DNA from: Candidatus Saccharibacteria bacterium UBA6664
Lineage (GTDB): Bacteria > Patescibacteriota > Saccharimonadia > Saccharimonadales > Saccharimonadaceae
Reading direction: 5' to 3'
Assembly: GCA_002455275.1 (NCBI GenBank)
Contig: DKKO01000001.1
Location: 42,799-106,798 of the forward strand
Length of the DNA: 64,000 nucleotides
Position numbers and translations under genes: made by a program. Each line of letters begins with the position of its first letter. The first letter of the stretch is position 1. The notes beneath the pieces were generated by a model. That model did not search any database, was not told where the DNA came from, and saw only the letters and a list, made by a program, of their open reading frames with translations. This document shows, in pieces, positions 34,765-43,136 of the stretch.

Positions 34765-36744
34765 ATGAAAGGTAAACTATTAGGTTTCGCTCTTGCGGTG
34801 CTTTCCGTTGCTACGATTGGTGTAGTACAGATGCAAGCAAACGCCGCCGTGGACAGCAGCCCAGACTGTGACCAGTGGGCGGTAATTTGGTGTGGTAGCT
34901 ACAGCCCAGCTGATGCTCGAAACGCCGTACAAAATGGGGCAAAAAACTCACCAAATCTACCAAAAATCTTTGGAGCACTTGGCATTCAGGCCGGTGAAAT
35001 CAGTGGCGACTACCGAGCCGGTATCGTTTACCAAGATGGCCGAGTGGTTGTAAACGGCAAAGTCGTTGCCACAAACGCTCGTATGGCAGCACGTAACCTA
35101 GGCGGTAACCCTATTGCTGGTACAAACGCTGGTGTTATGTCTGTTAGCAAAATGGGCAGCGCCCAAACTGCTATGGTGAAATTCGATAGCAATGGCCAAT
35201 TTGTTCACGCAATCATGAAACCATGTGGTAACCCAGTTGCTGCAACCCCTAAACCACCTGCACCAAAGCCAGTGGCAAAATGTGAAAGCCTAAAGGCTGT
35301 AAAGATTTCTGATAACCGTTTCCGCCTTGAAGCTAAAGCTATGGCTAAAGACGGTGCCAAGATTAACGGCTATCACTTCACCGTTATGCATGGTGGCCAG
35401 CAAGTATTTGCAAAGAATGTTGATTCTAATAAAGAAAATGCTCAAGTTGTATTTGAAAGTGCCGATCCAGGTAATTACACCGCTAAGGTGGTGGTAAAAA
35501 CCTCTGAAGGCCCACGTGACGGTGCTCAATGTACCGACAGCTTCTCTATTCCTAAGAAACCATCTGCAGTATGTAAGGGTCTAGCTATCGAGAAAATCTC
35601 TCGAACTAAGTTCCAATTCAACGCTACTGCGAGTGCAAAAAATGGTGCAACCATCAAGGGTTACACATTCTCTGTATACAAAGATGGTGCCTTGGTACAA
35701 ACATTGCCTCAGGTAACATCTAGCAAAGAAACTGCTAGCGTGACTTACGAACAAAATACTACTGGTAAGTACGTAGCTAAGGTTGTGGTAAAAACAAGCC
35801 TCGGTAACCGAGATGGTGAGCAATGTGAAGCACCATTCGAAGTCACCGAAAAACCACAGCACCCAGTTGCTGTCTGTAAAGACCTCACCATAGAGGTAAT
35901 TGAAGAAAACGCTAAGTTCCGCTTCAACGGCATGGCAGAGGTAAGTGGTGGCGCTACTGTTAGCGGCTACGAATTCGCTGTATACCGTGGCAACGATCTT
36001 GTTGATACTCTACCTGTCAGCTCAACAGCTATGACCGCATCTACTGAGTATAGCCAATCAACCCCTGGTGACTACCGCGTAGCACTTACTGTTAAAACAT
36101 CTGAAGGCGACCGAAACGGTCCTCAGTGTGTGGCAACCTTTAGCGTTGATAAGCCAGAGGAAAAACCAGGTGTTAAGGTAACTAAGCTCGTAGAAGGCGT
36201 TAAGTACAAACGAGTTGGTGTAAATGTTGAATTTACCTACCAGATTGCTGTTACTAACACTGGTGACGTGGATCTAGAAAACGTACTTGTTACCGATACT
36301 CCTGAAAGCCAAGTAACCTTGCTTGCTGGAAACGTTGGTACGGTTGCAAACAACACCTGGACATACACTATTCCTGTACTAACTGTTGGTGAAACACAAG
36401 ACTTCACGCTTACCGCTAAGGTACCTGCAGAAGTAGCCAACCAGATTAAAAACACGGTTTGTGTTGACGCTCCAGAAGTTCCTGGCAATCCAGACGACTG
36501 TGACGATGCATACGTAGACGTAAAGAAAGTACCTGTATGTAACCCAGAGACTGGCGAGATCATCCGTGTAGATGAAAGCGAAGCTGGTAACTACGAACCC
36601 GTTGACAGCCCTGCTTGTAAACCAAAAGTTCCTGAAGAACTTCCACAAACTGGTGCAGCTGAAGTTGTTATGCAACTTGTTGGTGCAACATCACTAGCTG
36701 GCGCAGGCGCTTACTACCTTGCAAGTCGCCGTTCAAACAACTAA
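34765..36744 (+). CDS. LPXTG-type surface protein with three PKD-like repeats
   Basis: Signal peptide (1-28, ending QANAA), an N-terminal Cys-containing domain (about 32-150), then three related repeats of about 95 residues (beginning near 170, 265 and 366; each contains a Cys, a GYxFxV strand and VKTSxGxRxGxQC), a DUF11-like domain (about 465-580) and an ELPQTG sorting signal, hydrophobic helix and basic tail at the C-terminus. A sortase would anchor it to the wall; none is in the window. Probably a contact or adhesion protein (inference). Confidence 0.9.
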   Translation: MKGKLLGFALAVLSVATIGVVQMQANAAVDSSPDCDQWAVIWCGSYSPADARNAVQNGAKNSPNLPKIFGALGIQAGEISGDYRAGIVYQDGRVVVNGKVVATNARMAARNLGGNPIAGTNAGVMSVSKMGSAQTAMVKFDSNGQFVHAIMKPCGNPVAATPKPPAPKPVAKCESLKAVKISDNRFRLEAKAMAKDGAKINGYHFTVMHGGQQVFAKNVDSNKENAQVVFESADPGNYTAKVVVKTSEGPRDGAQCTDSFSIPKKPSAVCKGLAIEKISRTKFQFNATASAKNGATIKGYTFSVYKDGALVQTLPQVTSSKETASVTYEQNTTGKYVAKVVVKTSLGNRDGEQCEAPFEVTEKPQHPVAVCKDLTIEVIEENAKFRFNGMAEVSGGATVSGYEFAVYRGNDLVDTLPVSSTAMTASTEYSQSTPGDYRVALTVKTSEGDRNGPQCVATFSVDKPEEKPGVKVTKLVEGVKYKRVGVNVEFTYQIAVTNTGDVDLENVLVTDTPESQVTLLAGNVGTVANNTWTYTIPVLTVGETQDFTLTAKVPAEVANQIKNTVCVDAPEVPGNPDDCDDAYVDVKKVPVCNPETGEIIRVDESEAGNYEPVDSPACKPKVPEELPQTGAAEVVMQLVGATSLAGAGAYYLASRRSNN

Positions 36745-36763
36745 CATACCAAAAACCTCGATA

Positions 36764-36793
36764 AATAACCGCTCCCGATGGGGCGGTTATTTT
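36764..36793 (+). terminator. Terminator of the LPQTG gene
   Basis: AATAACCGC/GCGGTTATT arms followed by TTTT, 20 bases after the stop. Confidence 0.85.
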
Positions 36794-36826
36794 ATGTGCA
36801 ATCATAAGCATTTTGTGGTATAGTAA

Positions 36827-36855
36827 TTGACTTTTTATATTATTTATGCTATAAT
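36827..36855 (+). promoter_or_regulatory. Strong promoter upstream of the cassette 2 leader
   Basis: TTGACT (36827-36832), 17-base spacer, extended TGC-TATAAT (36850-36855). It could drive the small ORF, the GC-rich gene about 370 bases on, or both. Confidence 0.75.
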
Positions 36856-36894
36856 GGAATTATCCTCATTTATTTGGGAGGTGTGGCAATACAA

Positions 36895-37038
36895 ATGAGT
36901 AATATCATAGCTATTGTTACAGACCAATTAAGGTGTGAGGTGCCGTTTAACAATTTAGCTAAGTACGGTAGATATACCATATATCTACTGATTGTTTGCG
37001 GCAAATATACACCAACATTTGCCATCAAAGCAAACTAG
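36895..37038 (+). CDS. Possible 47-residue leader peptide
   Basis: An ATG lies 13 bases after GGGAGG and opens a 47-codon frame (MSNIIAIVTDQLRC...) whose stop TAG falls inside the left inverted repeat of cassette 2. Two hairpins (36968-36988 GTAGATA/TATCTAC; 37000-37023 GGCAAAT/ATTTGCC) lie within it. It may be a translated leader, a decayed gene start or chance. Confidence 0.25.
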   Translation: MSNIIAIVTDQLRCEVPFNNLAKYGRYTIYLLIVCGKYTPTFAIKAN

Positions 37039-37057
37039 ATAGTCATGGGTCTTTAAG
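37030..37057 (+). repeat. Left arm of the inverted repeat framing cassette 2
   Basis: 28 bases; the first 17 (GCAAACTAGATAGTCAT) are perfectly complementary to the right arm at 38963-38991. After one mismatch/indel the match resumes over GTCTTTAAG. Confidence 0.8.
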
Positions 37058-37063
37058 TACGTT

Positions 37064-37220
37064 TGAGCAGCAATGCTCACGGAGTAAAGCCCAAGGCATT
37101 TCAACTACTGCAATTTATGATCCTAGAGTACGCTACCCAAGCGCACCTACCTGCCTTTGGGTAGCGTACTCTCGATCCGGAGTGCGTGTAGGTGGGAGAT
37201 TCCCGCTGAGACAACTCCGG
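37064..37220 (+). promoter_or_regulatory. Folded 5' leader of cassette 2 with possible pseudoknot
   Basis: TGAGCA-GCAA-TGCTCA (37064-37079, GNRA loop); a perfect 15-bp stem GAGTACGCTACCCAA at 37126-37140 with 37157-37171; then CCGGAGT/ACTCCGG (37177-37183/37214-37220), which ends in the first bases of the GGAAAGGAAGG ribosome-binding site. The large loop carries CACCTAC (37144-37150), complementary to GTAGGTG (37188-37194), a possible pseudoknot. Looks like a cis-regulatory RNA; family unknown. Confidence 0.55.
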
Positions 37221-37235
37221 AAAGGAAGGATCGAC

Positions 37236-38864
37236 ATGAAGACGCTCATCCGCAACATCCTCATTGCGACCGCGATGATGCTGGGGCTGTCGACGCTCGT
37301 GGCACCCGCCGCGAACGCCGACGGAACCACCCCGACGCCGGTGCTCAACCTCGACATCAACGCGGCGGGTACCGCCACGCTGGACGAGACCACCGTCACC
37401 ACGCTCCTCACCGACGAGGAGGGCAGGGTCATCCTGGGCCCCGTGAGCAACCCCACCAACAAGGGGGCGCTCCACTGGCTCAAGAAGGACGGCAACAAGT
37501 GTCCTCTCGTGGCCAACCAGCCGCAGACGGACCAGGCGCTGGCCAAGATCAAGCCCACCACCTTCGTCAAGAAGGGCGCGGCCCTGAAGCGGTTCCACAA
37601 GGCGGTTCCCTCCGCCAAGGTGGTCAAGAGGCTGCCGCACGGCAAGCGCAAGCTGTCCGTGCGCTGCTACCGCGTCAAGGTCGGTGGCAGCTTCACCGAC
37701 ACGGGAGAGGACGCCGAGGGTCAGACCCACGGCATGCTCAACCACGTCTCCGGCAGCCCGATGCTGTTCGACACGTTCGTCGACACCGTCAAGGAGTCCG
37801 ACGGCACCGTCGTCACCAAGGAGGTGTCGCGTCGTCGCGGCCAGGTCGGCGCCGGGTCGAGCACGTTCAACAAGGGCGACTGCCTGAACGAGAAGGCGGA
37901 CCACGCCGAGTTCGTTCCCGGTCAGTACGTCTACCTGGACTCGACCACCGAGTTCCGCCACCACGTTCAGGGCATGATCAGCCAGCGACTCCACGTCGGT
38001 GGCAGTGGTCGTGTCGAGAAGGGCGGGTGCTACGTCGAGTTCAAGTACGACTTCACCACCGAGGGCAAGCTGGCCTTCGACCAGATCATCAAGGCCAAGA
38101 CCAAGGCGGAAGCCAAGGGACGGGCCGCGGAGATCGTGTCGAAGTTCAACCTCAGCACCGAGACCGAGGGCTCCATCGAGAACACGCTCAGCGCCCAGCT
38201 GATCGTCGCGTTCGGTGAGCAGTGCTCGGGCAACCCTCCGCCCCCGTCCTACGAGAACCCGACTGCTTCCGGTCACGGCACGGCCTGTGCCGCGCCGGGT
38301 CAGCAGAACGGTGCGCTCACCGCGTCGGGCACCAACCCGAACAACGTGGCGGCCGGTTCGAGCTCCCTGACCGTGGGTGGCAAGACCAAGCAGTTCACCT
38401 CCGTGGGTGCCGGCCAGACGGTCAGCGCCGACTTCACCGGCTACGCGCCGGGGACGTACAACGGTTCGTTCACCCTGGGGGCGCCGATCAACAAGTCGGT
38501 CAACTTCACGGTGACGGTGGACGCCTGCCCGGTCCCGGAGGACAACCCGCCGACGATGGTCTGCACGGTCCCGGAGCACATCTACGTCGGTGACGACGCG
38601 ATGTGGGCCGACTTCGATCTCACCGACCCTGATGGTGACGCGGTCTCGTTCAACGAGCCAGTCCTCACGGGGCCGATCGAGAAGACGACGACCGACCTCA
38701 CCAACGTGCCGGGCGGCAAGCGGTTCTCCGTGAAGTTCCGTGCGACGGCAATCCCCGCAGGGACCAGCCAGACCGCGACGATCAAGGTGACCGGCCAGGC
38801 GGGCGGCAAGTCCGTCAGCTGTTCCGGCACCGTGACCGTGGAGAACAACGACACCGGCTGGTGA
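37236..38864 (+). CDS. GC-rich cassette 2: large secreted protein, unknown
   Basis: 542 residues: a clear Sec signal peptide (1-28, ending APAANA), a central region (about 60-330) without recognised fold but with paired cysteines, a PPPP linker, and two C-terminal Ig/PKD-like beta domains (about 365-430 and 450-540). No LPXTG, membrane helix or wall-binding motif, so it should be released. GGAAAGGAAGG precedes the ATG. G+C is extreme (37801-37860 is 44/60), against 23/60 at 39181-39240 in the next gene. It looks imported from a high-GC actinobacterium, or shaped to its codon use. Confidence 0.8.
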   Translation: MKTLIRNILIATAMMLGLSTLVAPAANADGTTPTPVLNLDINAAGTATLDETTVTTLLTDEEGRVILGPVSNPTNKGALHWLKKDGNKCPLVANQPQTDQALAKIKPTTFVKKGAALKRFHKAVPSAKVVKRLPHGKRKLSVRCYRVKVGGSFTDTGEDAEGQTHGMLNHVSGSPMLFDTFVDTVKESDGTVVTKEVSRRRGQVGAGSSTFNKGDCLNEKADHAEFVPGQYVYLDSTTEFRHHVQGMISQRLHVGGSGRVEKGGCYVEFKYDFTTEGKLAFDQIIKAKTKAEAKGRAAEIVSKFNLSTETEGSIENTLSAQLIVAFGEQCSGNPPPPSYENPTASGHGTACAAPGQQNGALTASGTNPNNVAAGSSSLTVGGKTKQFTSVGAGQTVSADFTGYAPGTYNGSFTLGAPINKSVNFTVTVDACPVPEDNPPTMVCTVPEHIYVGDDAMWADFDLTDPDGDAVSFNEPVLTGPIEKTTTDLTNVPGGKRFSVKFRATAIPAGTSQTATIKVTGQAGGKSVSCSGTVTVENNDTGW

Positions 38865-38896
38865 ACATGTCGGGCCTGGCGGCCCGTCTACGCAGT

Positions 38897-38959
38897 AGGT
38901 GAATGCCCCGCCAGCACGGCGACGCGAGCTTCGGCTTCGTGTCGCCGTGCGGCATTCAA
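38897..38959 (+). terminator. GC-rich hairpin after cassette 2
   Basis: Outer arms GAATGCC/GGCATTC and inner GCACGGCGAC/GTCGCCGTGC, preceded by a second small hairpin CGGGCC/GGCCCG just after the stop. There is no T-run, so termination is probable but not certain. Confidence 0.55.
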
Positions 38960-38962
38960 CCT

Positions 38963-38991
38963 TAAAGACACGATGACTATCTAGTTTGCAC
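38963..38991 (-). repeat. Right arm of the inverted repeat framing cassette 2
   Basis: Reverse complement of 37030-37057 with one mismatch/indel: CTTAAAGAC...ATGACTATCTAGTTTGC. No target duplication is visible outside the arms and no transposase or invertase lies between them. Confidence 0.8.
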
Positions 38992-39035
38992 GAACGTAAT
39001 CAACAACTATAAGAGTATTTTTAAAGGAGCAATCT

Positions 39036-39920
39036 ATGAAAAAAGTACTTGCACTAGTGTTTGCCTTTGTCTTTGCGACTAGCTTCGCGGCATCAAACGC
39101 ACTTGCTACCTACGACTTTGGTCAACTTGGTAGCGGTGACATTTACCGCGTACGCAACGTATCTGACAATCAAACCGACTTCGTAAAGGTAGCTGATGCT
39201 GACCTATGTGAAACCGTACAATTTAAAGTACGTATTCACAACGGCGGTCCAAAAACCCTTACAAACGTTAAAGTAAAAGCATCACTTTCAAGTGGTGTTA
39301 AAACTTCACACAGCTCAACCGTTACTGTAACGGCTGACAACAACCGTGAAGGTGCTGTAGCTACTGGTACTGCAGGTGTAAACCTAAGCAAAGCTGGTAG
39401 TATTGCCTACGTTAACGGTTCAACCGAACTGCTTGACGCTAACGGTAGCTATGTGAAAAACCTAGATGATGCAATCACTGGCGCTGGTGTAAACATCGGC
39501 GACGTTGCTGTATCTCTAAACAACAAGCGTTTCGTTCAGTTCAAAGCTAAAATTAGCTGTCCTGAAGTGAAATACATTCAAGTTTGTGAACTTGCTAGCA
39601 AAAAGATTGTTTCTATCAAAGAAACTGACTTTGACTCAAGCAAGTATTCTAAAGACTTGAAAGATTGTGCTGAAAAACCACCAGTTCCTGGTGAAATCGT
39701 TGTATGTGAAATCGCTACCAAGAAAGTTATTACTATCAAGGAAGACGAATTCGACAGCAACGTACACAGTAAAGTTTTGACTGACTGTGACAAAACTCCG
39801 GTAACTCCAGCTGAACTGCCTCAAACCGGTTCAACTGGTGGTGTTATCGCTGTTATTGCAAGCTTGCTTGTAGCAGCTGCTGCTTACGCAGTAAACGCCC
39901 GCCGAAACGTACTTAGCTAA
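39036..39920 (+). CDS. LPXTG-type surface protein with two Cys repeats
   Basis: 294 residues: signal peptide (1-24), a beta-rich domain (about 30-180, with a DUF11-like FKVRIHNGGPKTLTNVKV), two repeats of about 37 residues of the pattern VCE-xA-KK-I-x-IKE-F-S-DC (about 187-220 and 229-262), then ELPQTG, a hydrophobic helix and a basic end. AAAGGAG lies eight bases before the ATG. Normal codon use, unlike the cassette just upstream. Probably a second wall-anchored contact protein. Confidence 0.88.
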   Translation: MKKVLALVFAFVFATSFAASNALATYDFGQLGSGDIYRVRNVSDNQTDFVKVADADLCETVQFKVRIHNGGPKTLTNVKVKASLSSGVKTSHSSTVTVTADNNREGAVATGTAGVNLSKAGSIAYVNGSTELLDANGSYVKNLDDAITGAGVNIGDVAVSLNNKRFVQFKAKISCPEVKYIQVCELASKKIVSIKETDFDSSKYSKDLKDCAEKPPVPGEIVVCEIATKKVITIKEDEFDSNVHSKVLTDCDKTPVTPAELPQTGSTGGVIAVIASLLVAAAAYAVNARRNVLS

Positions 39921-39965
39921 AAGAGACTGACCGCTCATCTTACACTGAGAGGTTTGTCTCAGACG

Positions 39966-39999
39966 AATAACTCCCCGCTCTCAAGTGGGGAGTTATTTT
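39966..39999. terminator. Bidirectional terminator
   Basis: Perfect 11-bp arms AATAACTCCCC/GGGGAGTTATT with TTTT beyond; serves the LPQTG gene on plus and the histidine kinase on minus, whose stop codon lies inside the right arm. Confidence 0.8.
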
Positions 40000-41321
40000 G
40001 GTAAACGGAATCCGAACACACTGCCCTCGCCTTCGGTTGACGAGAATACCACGTGGCCTTTGTGTCCATCGACGATTTTTTTAGCCAAAAACAACCCAAT
40101 ACCGGTGCCGTCAGGACGCTGCTTGCGTGCATTGCTGGCACGGAAAAACTTGGTAAACAGCTGTGGCTGCTGTGCCACTGGCACGCCTATGCCCGTATCA
40201 ACAACCCGGAAGGTAACGTCGTGTGGTCGCAAGGTTAATTCAACCGCAATTTCGGTATTTGGCCGAGAATAAAACACGGCATTGTCGATGAAATTCATGA
40301 TGACTTGGCGAATTTTGTCTTCATCAAGAGCTAGCACCAGCGATTGCTTTGGAATCTTGCGACGAAAGGTAAGCTCTCGGGCTTTGGCAGTGCTTTCCAG
40401 TGCATCAATTTCTTGGTTGATGAGTTTTACTATATCAACTTCGGTTCGCTCGATTACGAATTTACCGGTCTGAATGCGTGATACGTTCAAAAAGTCGCTA
40501 ATAAGTCGCACCATGCGTTCGCTACTAGTAAAGGCTTCTGTAAGCAGCTTGCGTTGAACGGCACTAATCTTGCCAGCGTCGCCCTCGAGCACCATACTTA
40601 GATACCCCTTCACACTGGTAAGTGGGGTGCGCAATTGGTGAGAGGCCATGCTCAAGAATTCATCCTTGGCTTCATCGAGCTGAACTAGCTGGACGTTAGA
40701 TGTGCGGAGCTCATTGGTAGCAGAATCGATTTTTTGCTGCAAATACACGCTCAAATCATGCTTAGTTTGCATTAATACAGCATTTTCCATAGCCATTGCC
40801 ATGTCACCCGCGAGTAATCTAGCAAGCTGCAGATCTTGACGACTAACTTTCACGCTTGGAGTTTCGTGCAAGAATACATAGCCGATGGGCTTGGTCGCGC
40901 GCATGAGTACAATGACAAAATCAACCCGATAGCTAGAAAGAATTTGGCGAACGGGGTGGTGTGAGTCAAATTTCGTTCGCTCCAATACCACCTGCTCTGG
41001 ATAGGCCGCTACATACTCGTCAAGCTCTAGGCAATCACGAAGCGAAGGGTGACTTGCGTGATGCGTGCCAACACTCGCATAGCGATTTTCGTCTTGGTAC
41101 ACAAACAACACGGCACTTTTAGCTGGAATTATTTGGGTAAGCTCGTGCAATAAATGCTGCATGCGAGGGCGTAAAAGTGCTGAAGATCCAAACACTCGCT
41201 TCAAGCGCATGTGTGCACGCCGCTCACGATGGGCAAGGTGATACATCCCCGCAAGTAGCCAAGCAGCGAAAAAAGCCAGTGCGCTGCTGCTGAGCAAAAT
41301 AACAATTTCCCACCACGACAT
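39993..41321 (-). CDS. Sensor histidine kinase with GAF-like domain
   Basis: One N-terminal membrane helix (about 5-27), a GAF-like domain (about 55-185), a coiled linker (about 190-215), HisKA with the phosphorylated His in SMASHQLRTPL, then HATPase with N box NFIDNAVFYS, G1 DTGIGVP and G2 GTGIGLFLAKK. 442 residues. Divergent from a single-domain receiver, its likely partner. TATAAT ends eight bases before the ATG. Confidence 0.92.
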   Translation of the reverse strand: MSWWEIVILLSSSALAFFAAWLLAGMYHLAHRERRAHMRLKRVFGSSALLRPRMQHLLHELTQIIPAKSAVLFVYQDENRYASVGTHHASHPSLRDCLELDEYVAAYPEQVVLERTKFDSHHPVRQILSSYRVDFVIVLMRATKPIGYVFLHETPSVKVSRQDLQLARLLAGDMAMAMENAVLMQTKHDLSVYLQQKIDSATNELRTSNVQLVQLDEAKDEFLSMASHQLRTPLTSVKGYLSMVLEGDAGKISAVQRKLLTEAFTSSERMVRLISDFLNVSRIQTGKFVIERTEVDIVKLINQEIDALESTAKARELTFRRKIPKQSLVLALDEDKIRQVIMNFIDNAVFYSRPNTEIAVELTLRPHDVTFRVVDTGIGVPVAQQPQLFTKFFRASNARKQRPDGTGIGLFLAKKIVDGHKGHVVFSSTEGEGSVFGFRLPK

Positions 41322-41393
41322 ATATACGAATTATAGCGTGCGGACGACAGAAATGCGAACCGAAGTTACCTATGTGTTGTATGCTAATAAGTG

Positions 41394-41765
41394 ATGACAA
41401 AAATCGCAATTATCGAAGACGATCCAGTAATCCACCAAATGTACCGCATGAAATTCGAGGCGGCAGGCTTTGAAGTGCAGTTAGCTGGTGATGGAGAACA
41501 AGGTGTTGCCCTAGTTGAGTCGTTTCAGCCTGATATTATTTTGCTCGATGTGCAAATGCCGCATAAAAATGGCGTAGAAGCTCTGACTGAGATTCGCGAT
41601 GCAGAGTGGGGCAAGTCGATTCCAGTGATTATTTTGACTAATCTTGGACCAGAAGAGGCACCAAAACAGCTGAAGAGTCTCGGTATTCATAGCTACATTG
41701 TTAAGGCTGCGGTAACCCCGAGCCAGGTAGTTGATAAAGTAAAGCAAGCTTTAGCGGCGCACTAA
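41394..41765 (+). CDS. Single-domain response regulator
   Basis: CheY-like, about 123 residues, acidic pair IEDD, phospho-Asp in IILLDVQMP, Thr in IILTNLG and Lys in YIVKAA. It has no output domain, so signalling must pass to another protein. It starts at the ATG after a GTG codon; TATGCT ends eight bases before. Converges on folD with a four-base overlap. Confidence 0.92.
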   Translation: MTKIAIIEDDPVIHQMYRMKFEAAGFEVQLAGDGEQGVALVESFQPDIILLDVQMPHKNGVEALTEIRDAEWGKSIPVIILTNLGPEEAPKQLKSLGIHSYIVKAAVTPSQVVDKVKQALAAH

Positions 41766-42574
41766 TCGCCGACAACCTGTTTTCTGGTAGCACGCAGTAC
41801 GTTGTCAAACAACGCTGCTACTGTTAATGGGCCTACCCCTCCTTTGTCGGGCGTGATAGTAAGATCGTTTCTATCACGTACTTCATCAGCGACATCGCCG
41901 AGTATCTTACCGTGTTCAGACGATGTTGCGGCATCGACTACCACTGCCCCGGGTTGTACGAACATTGAAGTAATAAGCCCCGGCACTCCTGCCGCCGATA
42001 CAATTACATTACAGCGGCGTAGCTGTTTTGCCATATTTTTGCTGTGTTCATCAAATACTGTCACGTCGTAGCCAGTGGCCTTCCATAATTTTGCTAGAGG
42101 CCCACCAACGAGCCTCCCGTTTCCAACAATCCCAATCTTTTTGCCCTTCAAGTCCACGTTGAAGCCAGCCAATAGCCAGTCAATCGCCATGGCCGTGGCT
42201 GGAGTTAGCTGGGCGCGCGCACCTAAACCATCGACGTCTTTTTCTGGCGCCACAAGATCTACTGCTTCCTGCGTTTGCGATTCATCCGCTAAAGGAAGTT
42301 GCACGATGATTCCGTGCACAGACACATCGTTGTTGAGTGCTTCAATCGTCGACAGTAAATCTTCAGACTGCACCTCATGACGACGGACTTCAATCTCAAT
42401 ATCTTCACCATACTGCTGCTTCATACGTACATAGGTGCCAATCACCGGGTTGTCAGAGGTTTGCACTATCGCAAGCGTTGGCTTAGCGCCGTGTTCTTGT
42501 CGAAGATTTCGCGCCTGTCGCAATTGACGTTCTTTAATATAATCAGCTAATTCTGAACCAAGGAGTAGTTTCAT
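41762..42574 (-). CDS. folD: FolD methylenetetrahydrofolate dehydrogenase/cyclohydrolase
   Basis: One-carbon enzyme making 10-formyl-THF and NADPH. Catalytic Tyr and Lys in GTYVRMKQQ, GIIVQLPL, the dinucleotide region VGNGRLVGGPLAKL (usually GRSxIVGxP) and terminal GGVGPLTVA. 270 residues. TACAAT ends seven bases before the ATG. Together with glyA and folC it gives the window a small folate cycle. Confidence 0.95.
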   Translation of the reverse strand: MKLLLGSELADYIKERQLRQARNLRQEHGAKPTLAIVQTSDNPVIGTYVRMKQQYGEDIEIEVRRHEVQSEDLLSTIEALNNDVSVHGIIVQLPLADESQTQEAVDLVAPEKDVDGLGARAQLTPATAMAIDWLLAGFNVDLKGKKIGIVGNGRLVGGPLAKLWKATGYDVTVFDEHSKNMAKQLRRCNVIVSAAGVPGLITSMFVQPGAVVVDAATSSEHGKILGDVADEVRDRNDLTITPDKGGVGPLTVAALFDNVLRATRKQVVGD

Positions 42575-42644
42575 CTTTTCTATTGTAACAAAGGTGCTAC
42601 AATGAAGACATTATTAGTAGGTACAAACTACCAAGGGGGAGAAT

Positions 42645-43136
42645 ATGTACGACACGACTTATCAATCAAGCTATTACACGACATCATCGGCCGATCCGGC
42701 TGTACTGGCAGGCGTGTTCGCTGTCATGGGCGTATTCTTCTTAATAGCTTACGTTGTATGTGCCATTTTCTTGGCAATGATTTTTAAAAAAGCTGGGGTT
42801 GACCAATGGAAAGCATGGGTCCCGTTTGTAAACGGTTGGGCATTCTTTGAACTCGGTGGACAAAAGGGCTGGATCTCGCTTCTAGCACTACTTAGCTGGA
42901 TTCCTCTACTTGGATTCGTTGCATCGATTGTTGTACTCGTATTCTCAATTATGGCGGCGATCAAAGTAGGTGAGGGCTTTGGGAAAGAAGGCGTGTTTGT
43001 ACTACTTTACGTCTTCCTGCCTCTCGTATGGCTTATCTGGTTGGCTGTCGAGAAAAACACCTGGAAGGGTGTTCCCGCAGCGGCAAAACCAGCCGCACCT
43101 GCCGCTGAGGCTCCTAAGACTTCGTCTGAGTCATAG
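42645..43136 (+). CDS. DUF5684-like membrane protein
   Basis: 163 residues with four probable membrane helices (about 22-47, 63-80, 85-108, 118-137); an FKKAGVDQWKAWVPFVNGWAF segment between the first two is typical of DUF5684-style proteins. The C-terminus is an Ala/Pro-rich cytoplasmic tail. GGGGGAG precedes the ATG. Its 3' end overlaps convergent folC by 23 bases. Function unknown. Confidence 0.8.
   Translation: MYDTTYQSSYYTTSSADPAVLAGVFAVMGVFFLIAYVVCAIFLAMIFKKAGVDQWKAWVPFVNGWAFFELGGQKGWISLLALLSWIPLLGFVASIVVLVFSIMAAIKVGEGFGKEGVFVLLYVFLPLVWLIWLAVEKNTWKGVPAAAKPAAPAAEAPKTSSES

Noticed and set aside
37157..38218. A 353-codon plus-strand frame in another register of cassette 2
   Set aside because: Composition is dominated by R, G, Q and H with no domain, as expected from a frame-shifted reading of GC-rich DNA.
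37101..38579. A 492-codon open frame on the minus strand across cassette 2
   Set aside because: High G+C removes stop codons from all frames; the plus-strand frame has a signal peptide, ribosome-binding site and G/C third positions, so the antisense frame is a shadow.
37030..38991. Insertion sequence or group I intron as explanation of cassette 2
   Set aside because: No transposase, target duplication or intron core helices were seen; the arms remain unexplained.
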